Assembly: GCA_022845895.1 (NCBI GenBank) | Contig: AP025573.1 | Span: 1,522,501-1,586,500, forward strand | Length of the DNA stretch: 64,000 bases | Reading direction: 5' to 3' | Source: Lachnospiraceae bacterium | GTDB lineage: Bacteria > Bacillota > Clostridia > Lachnospirales > Lachnospiraceae | Shown here: positions 1-8,556 of the stretch, one piece after another | How the letters are laid out: every line of letters begins with the position of its first letter | Numbering within the stretch: position 1 is the stretch's first letter | The notes under the pieces: model-generated | The model's database searches: none | Told to the model about the DNA's origin: nothing | Seen by the model: only the letters and a program-made list of their open reading frames with translations | Made by a program: the position numbers and the translations under genes

Positions 1-2
1 TG

Positions 3-413
3 GATACGAGCGGGGTCGGAGATCTGCAGAAGGCCGAACGCGTATTAGAGTACACGGATTTGGTACTGGCTGATGTAAAGTTCCTAACTGCGGAAGACTA
101 CATATATTACTGCAAGGCAGATATCCAGAAGGTGATTGCGTTCTTGGATCTGGTAAAAAAGAAGAACATACCGCTTTGGATCCGCAGGGTCGTCGTCCCT
201 GGCATCAATGACACGAAAGAACATATGATAAAGCTGGTGGATTTCCTGGAAGCGTATCCGAATGTTGAGAAGATCGAGCTGCTGCCGTTTAGGAAGCTCT
301 GTCTGGAAAAATATGAAACGATGGGCATACCGTTTCCGCTTGCCCAAGTGCCTGAGATGACGGAGATGGAAACGGAAAAGCTGAGAGAGATGCTTCCGGA
401 TCGTTACCGTTAG
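3..413 (+). CDS. pflA: Pyruvate formate-lyase activating enzyme, C-terminal part (5' end outside window)
   Basis: The reading frame is open from the window edge to the TAG stop, so the gene is truncated by the window and not by mutation. The visible 136 residues start with DTSG followed by a DLVLADVKF stretch, and later contain WIRRVVVPGIND and EKIELLPFRK, all typical of the C-terminal half of glycyl-radical activating enzymes of the PflA type. The radical SAM CxxxCxxC motif would lie upstream. The enzyme puts the glycyl radical on pyruvate formate-lyase in the cytoplasm during fermentation; pflB would be expected just upstream, outside the window. Another glycyl-radical activase is possible, but the close match to PflA wording makes that less likely. 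Confidence 0.85.
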   Translation, partial: DTSGVGDLQKAERVLEYTDLVLADVKFLTAEDYIYYCKADIQKVIAFLDLVKKKNIPLWIRRVVVPGINDTKEHMIKLVDFLEAYPNVEKIELLPFRKLCLEKYETMGIPFPLAQVPEMTEMETEKLREMLPDRYR

Positions 414-444
414 ACAATAATAGAATGACTGATACAAAGACGTA

Positions 445-475
445 ACCGGCTGCCTGGGTGGGCAGCCGGTTTTGC
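445..475 (+). terminator. Intrinsic terminator after pflA
   Basis: Perfect 10-bp stem ACCGGCTGCC / GGCAGCCGGT with a 6-nt loop, followed by only TTTTG. It lies between two convergent genes, so it may end transcription from both sides, though the U tract is short. Confidence 0.7.
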
Positions 476-477
476 GG

Positions 478-639
478 CTATTCGCCGCCTGGTCCGTCTT
501 TTCTCGGACGTTCAGACTCCGGAAGTGGTTCAACTGATTTTTCGGAGTTGGAAGCGTTGATCTTACCGTCATAAGCGTCTTTGCTCTCCATATAGTCGAT
601 TGGACGTTCCGTTGTAAATGAAGATTTATTTTCTTTCAT
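478..639 (-). CDS. Small hydrophilic protein of unknown function, 53 aa
   Basis: Reverse-strand ORF of 53 codons starting MKENKSSFTTERPIDYMESK and ending RPRKDGPGGE. An AAAGGAG Shine-Dalgarno (650-656) sits 10 nt before the ATG, which is the main argument that it is real. It is charged and Pro/Gly/Ser-rich with no hydrophobic segment and no cysteine, so it looks soluble and probably flexible. I do not recognise a family. It converges on pflA and shares the terminator at 445-475. Upstream of it (655-860) is a long non-coding stretch that may be its leader. Confidence 0.6.
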   Translation of the reverse strand: MKENKSSFTTERPIDYMESKDAYDGKINASNSEKSVEPLPESERPRKDGPGGE

Positions 640-754
640 ACGTGCACACTCCTTTCAAAAGTATGATGCTCACACGTATGAGGAAATATGTATCTGAATT
701 CATCTTCCTCATTGCAGACATCAGAACCATACTTGTCAGAAGCCCTGATTTAAT

Positions 755-857
755 CCCTTGGGCAACGAGCCAAAGCCAGGCCCGCTAGCCTTGGCGGCTG
801 ACACGAGGGTCATATGCCCTGTAGCTCGCAGCGAGGTATTTGACTTCGCTGTACAGG
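755..857. other. Candidate structured RNA or leader, strand uncertain
   Basis: Two neighbouring hairpins are visible. One is closed by CCCTTG (755-760) and CGAGGG (804-809) with an internal GCCAAAGC/GCCTTGGC stem; the second is closed by CCTGTA (818-823) and TACAGG (852-857) and contains CAGCGAGGT/ACTTCGCTG (829-837/843-851). Two stems use G-U pairs if read on the plus strand and one if read on the minus strand, so orientation is not settled. No known riboswitch class was recognised. Confidence 0.35.
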
Positions 858-878
858 ATATAAGGAGTATAGTATAAT
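850..878 (+). promoter_or_regulatory. Sigma-A-type promoter for the radical SAM gene
   Basis: TGTACA (850-855), 17-bp spacer, TATAAT (873-878). Transcription would start near 885, which argues that translation starts at 924 and not at the upstream ATG at 885. Confidence 0.5.
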
Positions 879-923
879 TATACGATGACAGAAACATTAC
901 CACAGAAGACAGGAGTGATGATT

Positions 924-1862
924 ATGATATATGAAGGGCAGATTTGCCGTGCACCTATGGAGCGGGCATCGTTCATGCTTCCGGTAATGGTAGGATGCTC
1001 TTATGGCAGGTGCAAGTTCTGCAACCTTTTCCGGCATCTGGCCTACAGAGAGATTCCGCTTTCGCAGGTTGAAGCCGAGCTGAGACGCGTCCGAGATATG
1101 AACGGGCGGCCGAGGAGAATATTTCTCGGGGATGGCAACGCATTTGGACTTAAGGCCGGACATCTGGAAAAAGTGCTCGACATGATTCGGGGCTATTTCC
1201 CTCAATGCGAGGCTGTCAACATGGACGCGACGGTAACGAGCATTCTCATGAAATCGGATGAAGAGCTGGCGATGCTCCATCGAAAGGGAGTCCGTCATCT
1301 GTATATCGGTATCGAAAGCGGCCTGGATGATGTACTGGCTTACATGGAGAAAGACCATGATATGAGTCAGGCCTATGAGGCTGTCAAGAGAATAAGCATG
1401 GCAGGAATGATATTTGATGCACATATTATGACAGGGGTGGCGGGCGCAGGCAGAGGAGCAGAAAATGCAGAGGCTCTTGCCGCCTTTTTGAACAGCACAT
1501 CTCCTCGGCATGTGGTCAACTTCTCCATGTTCCATCATAAGGAAGTGCCGCTGTACCAGCATATCCTGGACAATACTTTCCGGCCTGCGGATGAGCTTGA
1601 GAACCTCCGGGAAGAAAGAAGGCTGTTGGAGCTCATCAAGGCAGCAGGGGAACAGCCGGTCATATACGATGGATTCCATGATTATATACAGTTCCGTGTC
1701 CGGGGACGTCTGCCCGTGGACCGGACACAGATGCTTGATAAGCTCAAGGAGGCCATCAGACAGTATGAACACAGAAGCCCGGTAATCTCTTATGTACAGG
1801 GGGAGTGTCCCCATCTGGAGAAATGCGATGGACTTCAAAAAGTGTGGGATATGCAGACATGA
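924..1862 (+). CDS. Radical SAM protein (COG1032/Elp3-like), 312 aa
   Basis: The cluster-binding motif is CSYGRCKFC near residue 27, a Cx4Cx2C variant seen in a group of Firmicute radical SAM proteins that carry GCSxNxCxFC. It is followed by a FLGDGNAF loop and YIGIESGLDDVL, both typical of Elp3/HemN-like radical SAM barrels. The start at 924 has AGGAG 8 nt upstream (911-915) and lies downstream of the predicted transcription start; in-frame ATGs at 885 and 918 are less well placed. Substrate and pathway are unknown. There is no B12-binding domain. It stands alone, with a SEDS gene next but on its own promoter. Confidence 0.75.
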   Translation: MIYEGQICRAPMERASFMLPVMVGCSYGRCKFCNLFRHLAYREIPLSQVEAELRRVRDMNGRPRRIFLGDGNAFGLKAGHLEKVLDMIRGYFPQCEAVNMDATVTSILMKSDEELAMLHRKGVRHLYIGIESGLDDVLAYMEKDHDMSQAYEAVKRISMAGMIFDAHIMTGVAGAGRGAENAEALAAFLNSTSPRHVVNFSMFHHKEVPLYQHILDNTFRPADELENLREERRLLELIKAAGEQPVIYDGFHDYIQFRVRGRLPVDRTQMLDKLKEAIRQYEHRSPVISYVQGECPHLEKCDGLQKVWDMQT

Positions 1863-1931
1863 ATACCGGAACCTTAGGCAGCCTGTGCACTCCATATAGC
1901 GAGGGAATACCCGGCCAGGCAGAAAATGCAG

Positions 1932-1960
1932 TTGTTTTTATTCTTTCATATCGTTATAAT
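1932..1960 (+). promoter_or_regulatory. Promoter of the first SEDS gene
   Basis: TTGTTT (1932-1937), 17-bp spacer, TATAAT (1955-1960); GGAG at 1975-1978 then serves the ATG at 1989. Confidence 0.5.
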
Positions 1961-1988
1961 AAGAACGGTAGATTGGAGTGTAGATATT

Positions 1989-3146
1989 ATGGCGAGAAGT
2001 CGGAAGACAAGAAAAAGGAAAATGACGAAGGCACGGTATTTTGATTACAGTATGCTTGCGGTCCTTATATTTCTCATCTGTTTTGGACTTGTAATGCTGT
2101 ACAGCACGAGTTCATACAGCGCGCTTGTAACTTATGGCGACAGTATGCATTATTTCAAACGACAGCTTATATTCTGCGTGATGGGGCTCATAGTCATATA
2201 CGTGGTGGCTAAGATTGATTATCATATTTATATAAAATGGGCCAAGCCGTTGTATTTAGTCTCTGTATTTTTGATGATGCTTGTAAAGACGCCTCTGGGA
2301 AAAGAGGTAAATGGCGCCAAGCGCTGGATACAGCTGCCATTCGACCAGCAGTTCCAGCCGGCAGAGGTGGCGAAGATAGCAATCATCTTATTTATTCCTG
2401 TGCTTATCTGCAAGATGGGCAAGGAGATTAAGACGCTTGGGGGAATCGCGAAAATACTTGCGTGGGGTGCTTTTTCCGCCGCCTGCGTTTTATTCCTGAC
2501 GGACAACTTGAGCACGGCTATCATCGTAATGGGAATCACCTGCATCATGGTATTTGTCGTACATCCGAAGACGGCGCCGTTTATCGTGCTATTTACGGCA
2601 GGTATGGGCGTGATACTTGTGGCGGTGCAGATTCTGGGCAGGGTACTTGTGACGAGTGAAAACTTCCGTATGAGAAGAATACTCGTATGGCTTGCGCCGG
2701 AGGATCATGCTGCAGAAGGCGGCTATCAGATCATGCAGGCGCTGTATGCAATCGGTTCGGGAGGCTTTTTCGGGAAAGGCCTGGGGAACAGTGCGCAGAA
2801 GATGATCATCCCGGAAGTCCAGAATGATATGATTCTTTCTATTATATGTGAGGAACTGGGAGTGTTCGGGGCAATCCTGGTACTCGTCCTGTTCGGGATG
2901 CTTCTGTATCGCCTGCTCTTCATCGCCCAGAACGCGCCAGACATATACGGCTCTCTCATCGTGACAGGCATATTCGCACATATCGCCCTTCAGGTCATCC
3001 TGAATGTGGCTGTCGTGATAAACCTGATCCCAACAACCGGAATTACGCTGCCGTTCATCAGCTATGGAGGGACTTCTATCCTGTTTCTGACAATCGAGAT
3101 GGGAATTGCTCTCGGAGTGTCGAGGAAAATTAAGTTTGAAGACTAA
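1989..3146 (+). CDS. SEDS-family peptidoglycan glycosyltransferase (FtsW/RodA/SpoVE), copy outside the dcw cluster
   Basis: 385-residue integral membrane protein with about ten hydrophobic segments after a basic N-terminus (MARSRKTRKRK). Family landmarks are MLYSTSSYSA after TM1, NGAKRWIQLP, FQPAEVAKIA, the FtsW-like PEVQNDMILSIICEELG and the C-terminal TGITLPFISYGG. SEDS proteins polymerise lipid II together with a class B PBP. A second SEDS gene lies in the division cluster at 12724, so this copy may serve elongation or sporulation; the sequence alone does not decide. The start at 1989 is preferred over 1926 because it follows a promoter and a Shine-Dalgarno and gives a normal N-terminus. 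Confidence 0.85.
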   Translation: MARSRKTRKRKMTKARYFDYSMLAVLIFLICFGLVMLYSTSSYSALVTYGDSMHYFKRQLIFCVMGLIVIYVVAKIDYHIYIKWAKPLYLVSVFLMMLVKTPLGKEVNGAKRWIQLPFDQQFQPAEVAKIAIILFIPVLICKMGKEIKTLGGIAKILAWGAFSAACVLFLTDNLSTAIIVMGITCIMVFVVHPKTAPFIVLFTAGMGVILVAVQILGRVLVTSENFRMRRILVWLAPEDHAAEGGYQIMQALYAIGSGGFFGKGLGNSAQKMIIPEVQNDMILSIICEELGVFGAILVLVLFGMLLYRLLFIAQNAPDIYGSLIVTGIFAHIALQVILNVAVVINLIPTTGITLPFISYGGTSILFLTIEMGIALGVSRKIKFED

Positions 3147-3289
3147 GGCACCTGGGAAAACTTTAATAAAAATACTTTTATTTCCAATACAAATGTGCTA
3201 TGATTACAAATGTAGTATTGAAAACTACATATTATAGCAACAGATGACATGCCAAACAAACACAGATATGGTATGCCGGGAGGAAAGAT

Positions 3290-4129
3290 ATGAGTTATAA
3301 AGTGATTGTAGACAGCTGTGGAGAACTTACAGATGAGATGAAGAAGTCCGGGTGCTTTGAGACGGCGTCTCTGAAAATAGAAGTGGCGGGACAGCAGATT
3401 GTTGATGACGAGACTTTTGACCAGGAAAGATTTTTGAAACTGGTGGCAGCTTCGCCGGAATGTCCCAAGTCTTCCTGTCCGTCACCGGAGAGATATATGG
3501 AGGGATTTCACTGCGAAGCGGATCATGTATATGCGGTGACGCTATCCTCGGAGCTGAGCGGTTCCTACAACAGCGCCCTGCTCGGCAAGAACCTGTACCG
3601 TGAAGAATATGGGGAGAAAGATATCTATGTGTTCAACTCCCGCTCGGCCTCTGTCGGCGAGACATTGATAGCACTGAAGATAGCAGAGTGTGAGGAGGCA
3701 GGGATGGCATTTCAGGACGTAGTGGATACGGTGGAAGAATATATAGCGGAGCAAGATACGTATTTTGTGCTAGAGACACTTGAGACATTGCGGAAAAACG
3801 GACGGCTTACCGGCCTGAAGGCTATCGTCGCCACGGCTCTCAACATAAAGCCGGTGATGGGCGCCACGGCAGAAGGGACCATCTGCCAGCTTGGACAGGC
3901 AAGAGGGATAAAGAAGGCGCTCGTGAAAATGGTAGAAGAGATTGCAAAGAGGCTGAAAGAGCCGGGTAAGAAGATACTTGCCATATCACACTGCAACTGT
4001 CCAGACCGTGCCAGACAGGTAAAAGACATGCTGCTAGAAAAGGCAGATTTCCGGGACGTCATCATTTTGGATACGGCTGGAATCAGCAGTATGTACGCTT
4101 CAGACGGAGGCGTAATTGTAGTTGTATAA
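3290..4129 (+). CDS. DegV family protein (fatty-acid-binding, FakB-like), 279 aa
   Basis: Starts MSYKVIVDSCGELTDEM and contains the DegV hallmarks TLSSELSGSYNSA and RKNGRLTG, with the C-terminal domain made of AISHCNCPDRA and a short beta end. DegV proteins bind a fatty acid in a two-domain fold; FakB members present it to the kinase FakA for phospholipid synthesis. Many Firmicutes carry several copies, so the exact ligand is open. AGGAAAG lies just before the ATG. The 145-bp gap upstream carries a weak TATGAT (3199-3204) and a short inverted repeat TGTAGT/ACTACA (3211-3229). Confidence 0.85.
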   Translation: MSYKVIVDSCGELTDEMKKSGCFETASLKIEVAGQQIVDDETFDQERFLKLVAASPECPKSSCPSPERYMEGFHCEADHVYAVTLSSELSGSYNSALLGKNLYREEYGEKDIYVFNSRSASVGETLIALKIAECEEAGMAFQDVVDTVEEYIAEQDTYFVLETLETLRKNGRLTGLKAIVATALNIKPVMGATAEGTICQLGQARGIKKALVKMVEEIAKRLKEPGKKILAISHCNCPDRARQVKDMLLEKADFRDVIILDTAGISSMYASDGGVIVVV

Positions 4130-4150
4130 TGCCGGAAACTATGGTAGAAT
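4122..4150 (+). promoter_or_regulatory. Candidate promoter for the 85-aa membrane protein
   Basis: TTGTAT (4122-4127), 17-bp spacer, TAGAAT (4145-4150), overlapping the end of the DegV gene. Confidence 0.4.
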
Positions 4151-4187
4151 AACTCTTAGTTATTGAGCTATAGAAGGAGCGAAAAAT

Positions 4188-4445
4188 ATGAGCCAGGAAA
4201 AAGTAGACAGGTATAAACAAGAAAAAGCTAACCGCAAAAAGAATGTGAAAAAAGAGAAAGCCGCAAACATAGCCCGCAAATGTGTCGTAGGGCTGGCCGC
4301 GCTTCTTCTTGTAGGCTGGGTTGGATATTCTGCCTACGGAACATATAAGTCTAACAAACCAAAAGAGTCAGTAGAAATCGATTATACCGCGCTGACGGAA
4401 TTTTCCACAAACCTCACCGAGGCGGCAGGAAATACAGAAGAATAG
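4188..4445 (+). CDS. Small single-span membrane protein, 85 aa, unknown function
   Basis: A very basic N-terminus (residues 1-31, lysine rich, coiled-coil-like) precedes one hydrophobic segment at about residues 32-50 and a short acidic outer tail ending AAGNTEE. This predicts an N-in, C-out single-pass protein. GAAGGAG stands before the ATG. No family recognised; length and topology match small conserved Lachnospiraceae proteins, but that is an impression. It is followed by a strong terminator, so it ends its transcript. Confidence 0.65.
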   Translation: MSQEKVDRYKQEKANRKKNVKKEKAANIARKCVVGLAALLLVGWVGYSAYGTYKSNKPKESVEIDYTALTEFSTNLTEAAGNTEE

Positions 4446-4466
4446 CCGGTAAGATTCAAGATTACA

Positions 4467-4519
4467 AAGGCGCTGCAGAATAGATGGCTGGTCCATCTGC
4501 ACTGCAGCGCCTTGTTTTT
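4467..4519 (+). terminator. Strong intrinsic terminator
   Basis: Stem AAGGCGCTGCAG (4467-4478) / CTGCAGCGCCTT (4502-4513), 12 bp perfect, then GTTTTTG. Its reverse also offers A-rich flank, so it is mainly a plus-strand terminator. Confidence 0.85.
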
Positions 4520-4560
4520 GTGTTTGAAAACAAAAGAAAAAGAAGTCTGACAATGGCCTG

Positions 4561-4616
4561 AATTTTGAAAGGGGTCAGACCCCTGTGGCCACAGGGGTCT
4601 GACCCCTTTCAAAATT
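4561..4616. repeat. Perfect palindrome, 28-bp arms, GGGGTC type
   Basis: Positions 4561-4588 and 4589-4616 are exact reverse complements with no loop. The arm contains the nested palindrome GGGGTCAGACCCC. It sits between a terminator and the mraZ promoter, and is one of five such long palindromes in the window (see 39039, 51957, 52535, 60633). Confidence 0.9.
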
Positions 4617-4630
4617 TTCTTAAAAAAGGG

Positions 4631-4659
4631 TTGAAATCGCCCAAAAAGTGGTTTACAAT
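4631..4659 (+). promoter_or_regulatory. Promoter of the dcw (division and cell wall) cluster
   Basis: TTGAAA (4631-4636), 17-bp spacer, TACAAT (4654-4659). One MraZ-type box lies inside the spacer and five lie just downstream, from about the transcription start. Confidence 0.75.
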
Positions 4660-4712
4660 GTATTCAAGTGGTAGAAAGTGGTGAAAAGTGGTATAAAGTG
4701 GTGCAAAAGTGG
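4646..4712 (+). promoter_or_regulatory. Array of six AAGTGG boxes, likely MraZ operator
   Basis: AAGTGGT copies start at 4646, 4666, 4676, 4686 and 4696, and AAGTGG at 4707. The last five are 10, 10, 10 and 11 bp apart, i.e. on one face of the helix; the first is 20 bp upstream, within the promoter spacer. MraZ is known to bind tandem GTGG/TGGG-type repeats with about 10-bp spacing in front of its own gene, so autorepression of the cluster is the natural reading. Confidence 0.8.
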
Positions 4713-4740
4713 CAGACCACTTGAAAGAGGGTGAGTTCTT

Positions 4741-5181
4741 ATGTTGAAAGGAGAATACAGTCATAATATCGACCCTAAGGGAAGATTAATCATTCCGGCC
4801 AAGTTTCGTGACGATCTAGGGGAGAATTTCGTCATAACAAAAGGTATGGAAAACTGCTTATATGTATATCCTGAAGATGAATGGAACGCCTTCGAAGATA
4901 AACTTAACGCTTTACCTACGACCACAGACAAAAAAGCCAGAGCTTTTGCCTACTTCTTTCAGGGGAGTGCAACTGACGGCGACCTTGACAAGCAAGGAAG
5001 AACTTTAATCCCTTCTGTACTGAGGACCTACGCGCATCTTGAAAAAGAGGTCGTGTTTATCGGCATGGGGAAGCGTGCCGAGATATGGGACAAGGCAAGA
5101 TGGGATGAAAAGAATGCTGAAGTGGAGCTCAACATTGAGGATATTGCTTCTGATATGGAAGAGAGCGGATTCAGTATCTAG
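4741..5181 (+). CDS. mraZ: Transcriptional regulator MraZ
   Basis: 146 residues with two AbrB/SpoVT-like swapped-hairpin units, each carrying the DxxGR signature: [16 protein letters not shown] near residue 12 and [13 protein letters not shown] near residue 83. MraZ forms a ring and binds the repeat array just upstream, controlling the division cluster; here it is the first gene and is followed after 11 nt by rsmH, its usual partner and antagonist. GAGGGTGAG serves as ribosome binding site. Length is normal for the family. Confidence 0.95.
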   Translation: MLKGEYSHNIDPKGRLIIPAKFRDDLGENFVITKGMENCLYVYPEDEWNAFEDKLNALPTTTDKKARAFAYFFQGSATDGDLDKQGRTLIPSVLRTYAHLEKEVVFIGMGKRAEIWDKARWDEKNAEVELNIEDIASDMEESGFSI

Positions 5182-5192
5182 AGGGAGAAGAT

Positions 5193-6128
5193 ATGGGATT
5201 CGAACACAAGTCAGTATTACTTGAAGAAACTATTAATGGGTTGAACATCAGGCCGGACGGAACATATGTGGACGGAACGCTTGGTGGAGGTGGACATGCA
5301 TACGAGATATGCAGACGCTTAGGAAACAAGGGGAGTATTGTAGGAATAGACCAGGACGCGGCGGCTATCACTGCCGCAGGCGCCCGCTTAAAAGACTTCG
5401 GGGAGAAGGTCACGATAGTCAGGAGCAACTATTGTGATATGAAGTCGCAGCTCCATCAGCTAGGCATTGACAAAGTCGACGGGATCGTACTTGATCTGGG
5501 CGTATCATCTTATCAGCTGGATACGGCAGAGCGGGGATTCTCCTATCGCGAAGATGCGCCGCTGGACATGAGGATGGATACGCGTCAGAAGATGACAGCC
5601 AGGGACATCGTCAATGACTACGGTGAGATGGACCTCTACCGCGTGATACGGGACTACGGGGAAGATAAGTTTGCAAAGAACATCGCCAAACATATTGTAG
5701 CCGCACGCGCGGAGAGGCCCATCGAAACTACCGGCCAGCTGACCAGTATCATAAGACAAGCCATTCCGATGAAATACCAGAAAAAGTCTGGGCATCCTTC
5801 CAAGAGGACGTTCCAGGCTATCCGTATTGAACTGAACAGGGAGCTGGAAGTTCTGCGGGATTCTCTGGATGATATGATTGACTTGTTAAAGCCAGGCGGA
5901 AGGCTGTGTATCATAACCTTCCATTCACTGGAGGACAGGATAGTAAAAAGTTCATTTAAGAAAAATGAAAATCCATGCACCTGTCCAAGCGATTTTCCCA
6001 TATGCGTATGTGGAAAAGTATCAAAGGGGAGTATTTTAACTAGAAAACCGATTCTTCCGGATGAGGATGAGTTGGAATATAACAGCCGTGCGAAGAGTGC
6101 CAAGCTCCGCATATTTGAACGACGATAA
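5193..6128 (+). CDS. rsmH: 16S rRNA (cytosine1402-N4)-methyltransferase RsmH
   Basis: 311 residues, the usual length. Visible signatures are [13 protein letters not shown] at the N-terminus, the SAM-binding [46 protein letters not shown] and the C-terminal [14 protein letters not shown]. The enzyme methylates C1402 of 16S rRNA in the decoding centre. It lies between mraZ and ftsL as in most Firmicutes and is co-transcribed with them. Confidence 0.96.
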   Translation: MGFEHKSVLLEETINGLNIRPDGTYVDGTLGGGGHAYEICRRLGNKGSIVGIDQDAAAITAAGARLKDFGEKVTIVRSNYCDMKSQLHQLGIDKVDGIVLDLGVSSYQLDTAERGFSYREDAPLDMRMDTRQKMTARDIVNDYGEMDLYRVIRDYGEDKFAKNIAKHIVAARAERPIETTGQLTSIIRQAIPMKYQKKSGHPSKRTFQAIRIELNRELEVLRDSLDDMIDLLKPGGRLCIITFHSLEDRIVKSSFKKNENPCTCPSDFPICVCGKVSKGSILTRKPILPDEDELEYNSRAKSAKLRIFERR

Positions 6129-6147
6129 TTTTAGAAAGGGGAAAAAC

Positions 6148-6684
6148 ATGGCAGCAAGATATACATCATCCAGAAGCAGGACAGCCTATGGAACATCAAA
6201 CAGAACACGCGGTCAGATGTATGTCTACGGCAATGTGGTGACAAAACCGGCATACGAGCCGGAACGGCGTACTAAAGAACCTGAAAGACCGAGGAAGACA
6301 AGCAGGCAGGTGCGCAAGAACCGCAGGAAAGCGCTGCATATGAGCCCCGGATATGTTATATTTCTGGCAGTGGCGGCCATACTTGCACTTGTAGTATGTG
6401 TAAATTATGTCCAGCTGCAGTCCAGGCTTACAAGCCGCTCAAAAGCAATCTCTGCGATGCAGGAAGAGCTGGCGGATATGAAAGAAGAGAATAATACAAA
6501 GTATAATGCTGTAATGGATTCCGTCAATCTGGACGAGATTCGGGACAAGGCGCAGAATGAACTGGGAATGGTATATGCCACTTCAGACCAGATTGTAGAG
6601 TATGACAATCCCGCGTCAGATTATGTGAAACAATATGAGGATATACCGGAAGATGGTATACTAGCCCAATCAGACAAAAAATAA
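6148..6684 (+). CDS. ftsL: FtsL-like cell division protein
   Basis: 178 residues: a long basic cytoplasmic region (1-65), one transmembrane helix at about 68-88 (GYVIFLAVAAILALVVCV), then a heptad-like coiled coil (residues 90-135) and an acidic tail. This is the bitopic layout of FtsL/DivIC-type divisome proteins, and the position between rsmH and a class B PBP is diagnostic. The family is poorly conserved in sequence, so naming rests on topology and place. The start at 6148 has AGAAAGGGG ahead of it; an upstream in-frame ATG at 6061 lies inside rsmH. Confidence 0.8.
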   Translation: MAARYTSSRSRTAYGTSNRTRGQMYVYGNVVTKPAYEPERRTKEPERPRKTSRQVRKNRRKALHMSPGYVIFLAVAAILALVVCVNYVQLQSRLTSRSKAISAMQEELADMKEENNTKYNAVMDSVNLDEIRDKAQNELGMVYATSDQIVEYDNPASDYVKQYEDIPEDGILAQSDKK

Positions 6685-6699
6685 TAAACAGGTGGAATT

Positions 6700-8538
6700 A
6701 TGGGAAAACAGACAAGAAATGTATTTAAAAGGAAGTTTTCCAAACTGATGCAGAAAAAGCTAGTAATGCTCTTCGTAGCAATTGTACTAGCTTTTGGCGT
6801 ATTAGTAGGGAGGATTACATACATCAATGCGGCCAGCGGGGACAGGTATACGAAGGTTGTGCTGGACCAGCAGCAGTACGACAGCCGTACGATACCGTTC
6901 AAGCGGGGCGATATCGTGGACCGGAACGGTACAAAGATAGCCACCAGCGAACGGGTATACAATGTCATTCTGGATGCCAAGGTGATGACAAGCGACAAGG
7001 ACTATATCGAACCGACGATAGAAGTGCTGAAAGACTGCTTCGATATAAAGGAAGAGGACGTCAGAAAGCTGATAAAAGACAATCCGGGGAGCAGATATAA
7101 CATTCTGAAAAAAGGTATTGATTACGAAAAGGCCAAGGAATTTGAAAAGGTAGACGCAGATGACAAGAAATATCCGGATGTAAAAGGCATATGGCTGGAA
7201 GAGGACTATGTCAGAAAGTATCCATACAATACACTTGCCAGCGATGTCGTCGGATTTACCGTGGACGGCAATGTGGGAAGCAATGGGATAGAAGCATCTT
7301 ACAATTCTGTCCTGAATGGGACCGACGGCAGGGAATATGGATATTTTGACAAGGAATCCAGTGTGGAGCGCACGGTAAAAGAGGCGGTGGACGGGAGCAC
7401 CATCATGTCTACCATAGACCTCCAGGTTCAGAGTATCGTTGAAAAGCATATACTGGAATTCAACGAAAAGCATAAGAATGAAGCTTCTGAGGGAGAGGGC
7501 AGCAAGAACACGGCAGTTATCGTCATGAACCCGCAGAACGGTGAGATAATCGCGGAAGCATCTTATCCGAACTTCGATCTCAACAACCCAAGAGATCTGA
7601 CAAAATACTATTCCGAGGAAGCTATAGAGGGTATGGAGGATGAAGAGAAGCTTGAGAAGCTGAATGCACTTTGGAACAACTTCTGCGTAAGCGACACGTA
7701 TGAACCGGGTTCCACCTATAAGCCGTTCACCATATCGGCCGGCCTGGAGACCGGGGTACTGACCGGTAACGAAAGCTATACTTGCGGCGGGATGCTTCAT
7801 GTGGGTGACCACGACATACACTGCAGCAACCGTGACGGGCACGGGACGCAGTCGCTGAAGCAGTCACTTGAAAATTCATGTAACGTGGCATTGATGCAGA
7901 TAGGTGCCGCGCTCGGTAATGACGAGTTCTGCAAATATCAGGAGCTGTTCGGATTCGGATCGTCCACAGGCGTAGACTTGCCGGGGGAAGAGGCCGGCCT
8001 GCTGTATGAACCTGATAATATGGACCCGGCCAGCCTTGCTACGAATGCATTCGGCCAGAACTTCAACGTAACCATGACGCAGATGGCATCGGCATTCAGT
8101 TCGCTCATCAACGGGGGGGATTATTATAAGCCCCATGTGGTAAAGCAGATTCAGGATGAAAGCGGGAATGTCACAGAACACAAGGATCCGGTGCTCGTAA
8201 AGCGGACCGTTTCAAAAGAAACAAGCGAGATTATCAAAGACTATATGCTCGGCGTCGTGCAGGAAGGTACCGGCAGTTCGGCAGCGGTTGAAGGCTATGA
8301 CATAGGCGGCAAGACCGGAACCGCGGAGAAGCAGCCCCGTGGAAACGGCAAATATCTCGTCTCCTTTATCGGATATGCGCCCCAGGACAATCCTGAAGTG
8401 GTCGTATATGTCGTGATTGACGAACCAAATGTGGCAGCACAGGCAAGCAGCTCTTATGCGACCGAGATGGCATCCAAGATAATGGCAGAGATATTCCCTT
8501 ATCTCGGCGTCACAAAGGCCGCACCGGAAGCAGAATAG
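6700..8538 (+). CDS. Class B penicillin-binding protein (FtsI/PbpB type transpeptidase)
   Basis: 612 residues: basic N-terminus, one membrane anchor at about 20-38, a dimerisation domain (about 60-240) and a transpeptidase domain. Active-site motifs are S338-T-Y-K, the S-C-N motif in NSCNVALMQIG, and K538-T-G. No PASTA domain follows. It cross-links septal peptidoglycan outside the membrane, working with FtsW and with FtsL and FtsQ encoded around it. GGTGG precedes the ATG. A second class B PBP follows at once; by gene order this one is the PbpB/FtsI equivalent and the next the SpoVD equivalent. Confidence 0.9.
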   Translation: MGKQTRNVFKRKFSKLMQKKLVMLFVAIVLAFGVLVGRITYINAASGDRYTKVVLDQQQYDSRTIPFKRGDIVDRNGTKIATSERVYNVILDAKVMTSDKDYIEPTIEVLKDCFDIKEEDVRKLIKDNPGSRYNILKKGIDYEKAKEFEKVDADDKKYPDVKGIWLEEDYVRKYPYNTLASDVVGFTVDGNVGSNGIEASYNSVLNGTDGREYGYFDKESSVERTVKEAVDGSTIMSTIDLQVQSIVEKHILEFNEKHKNEASEGEGSKNTAVIVMNPQNGEIIAEASYPNFDLNNPRDLTKYYSEEAIEGMEDEEKLEKLNALWNNFCVSDTYEPGSTYKPFTISAGLETGVLTGNESYTCGGMLHVGDHDIHCSNRDGHGTQSLKQSLENSCNVALMQIGAALGNDEFCKYQELFGFGSSTGVDLPGEEAGLLYEPDNMDPASLATNAFGQNFNVTMTQMASAFSSLINGGDYYKPHVVKQIQDESGNVTEHKDPVLVKRTVSKETSEIIKDYMLGVVQEGTGSSAAVEGYDIGGKTGTAEKQPRGNGKYLVSFIGYAPQDNPEVVVYVVIDEPNVAAQASSSYATEMASKIMAEIFPYLGVTKAAPEAE

Positions 8539-8556
8539 AAGAAATTAAGTAGAATA

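Noticed and set aside
755..857. Cobalamin, SRP or THF-type RNA as identity of the structured region
   Set aside because: None of the conserved sequence boxes of these classes is present.
840..878. TTGACT (840-845) as -35 of the TATAAT at 873
   Set aside because: Spacer would be 27 bp; TGTACA at 850-855 with a 17-bp spacer fits instead.
4646..4712. Short tandem repeats considered as CRISPR or minisatellite
   Set aside because: Units of 10 bp with no spacers, located on the mraZ promoter; MraZ operator explains them.
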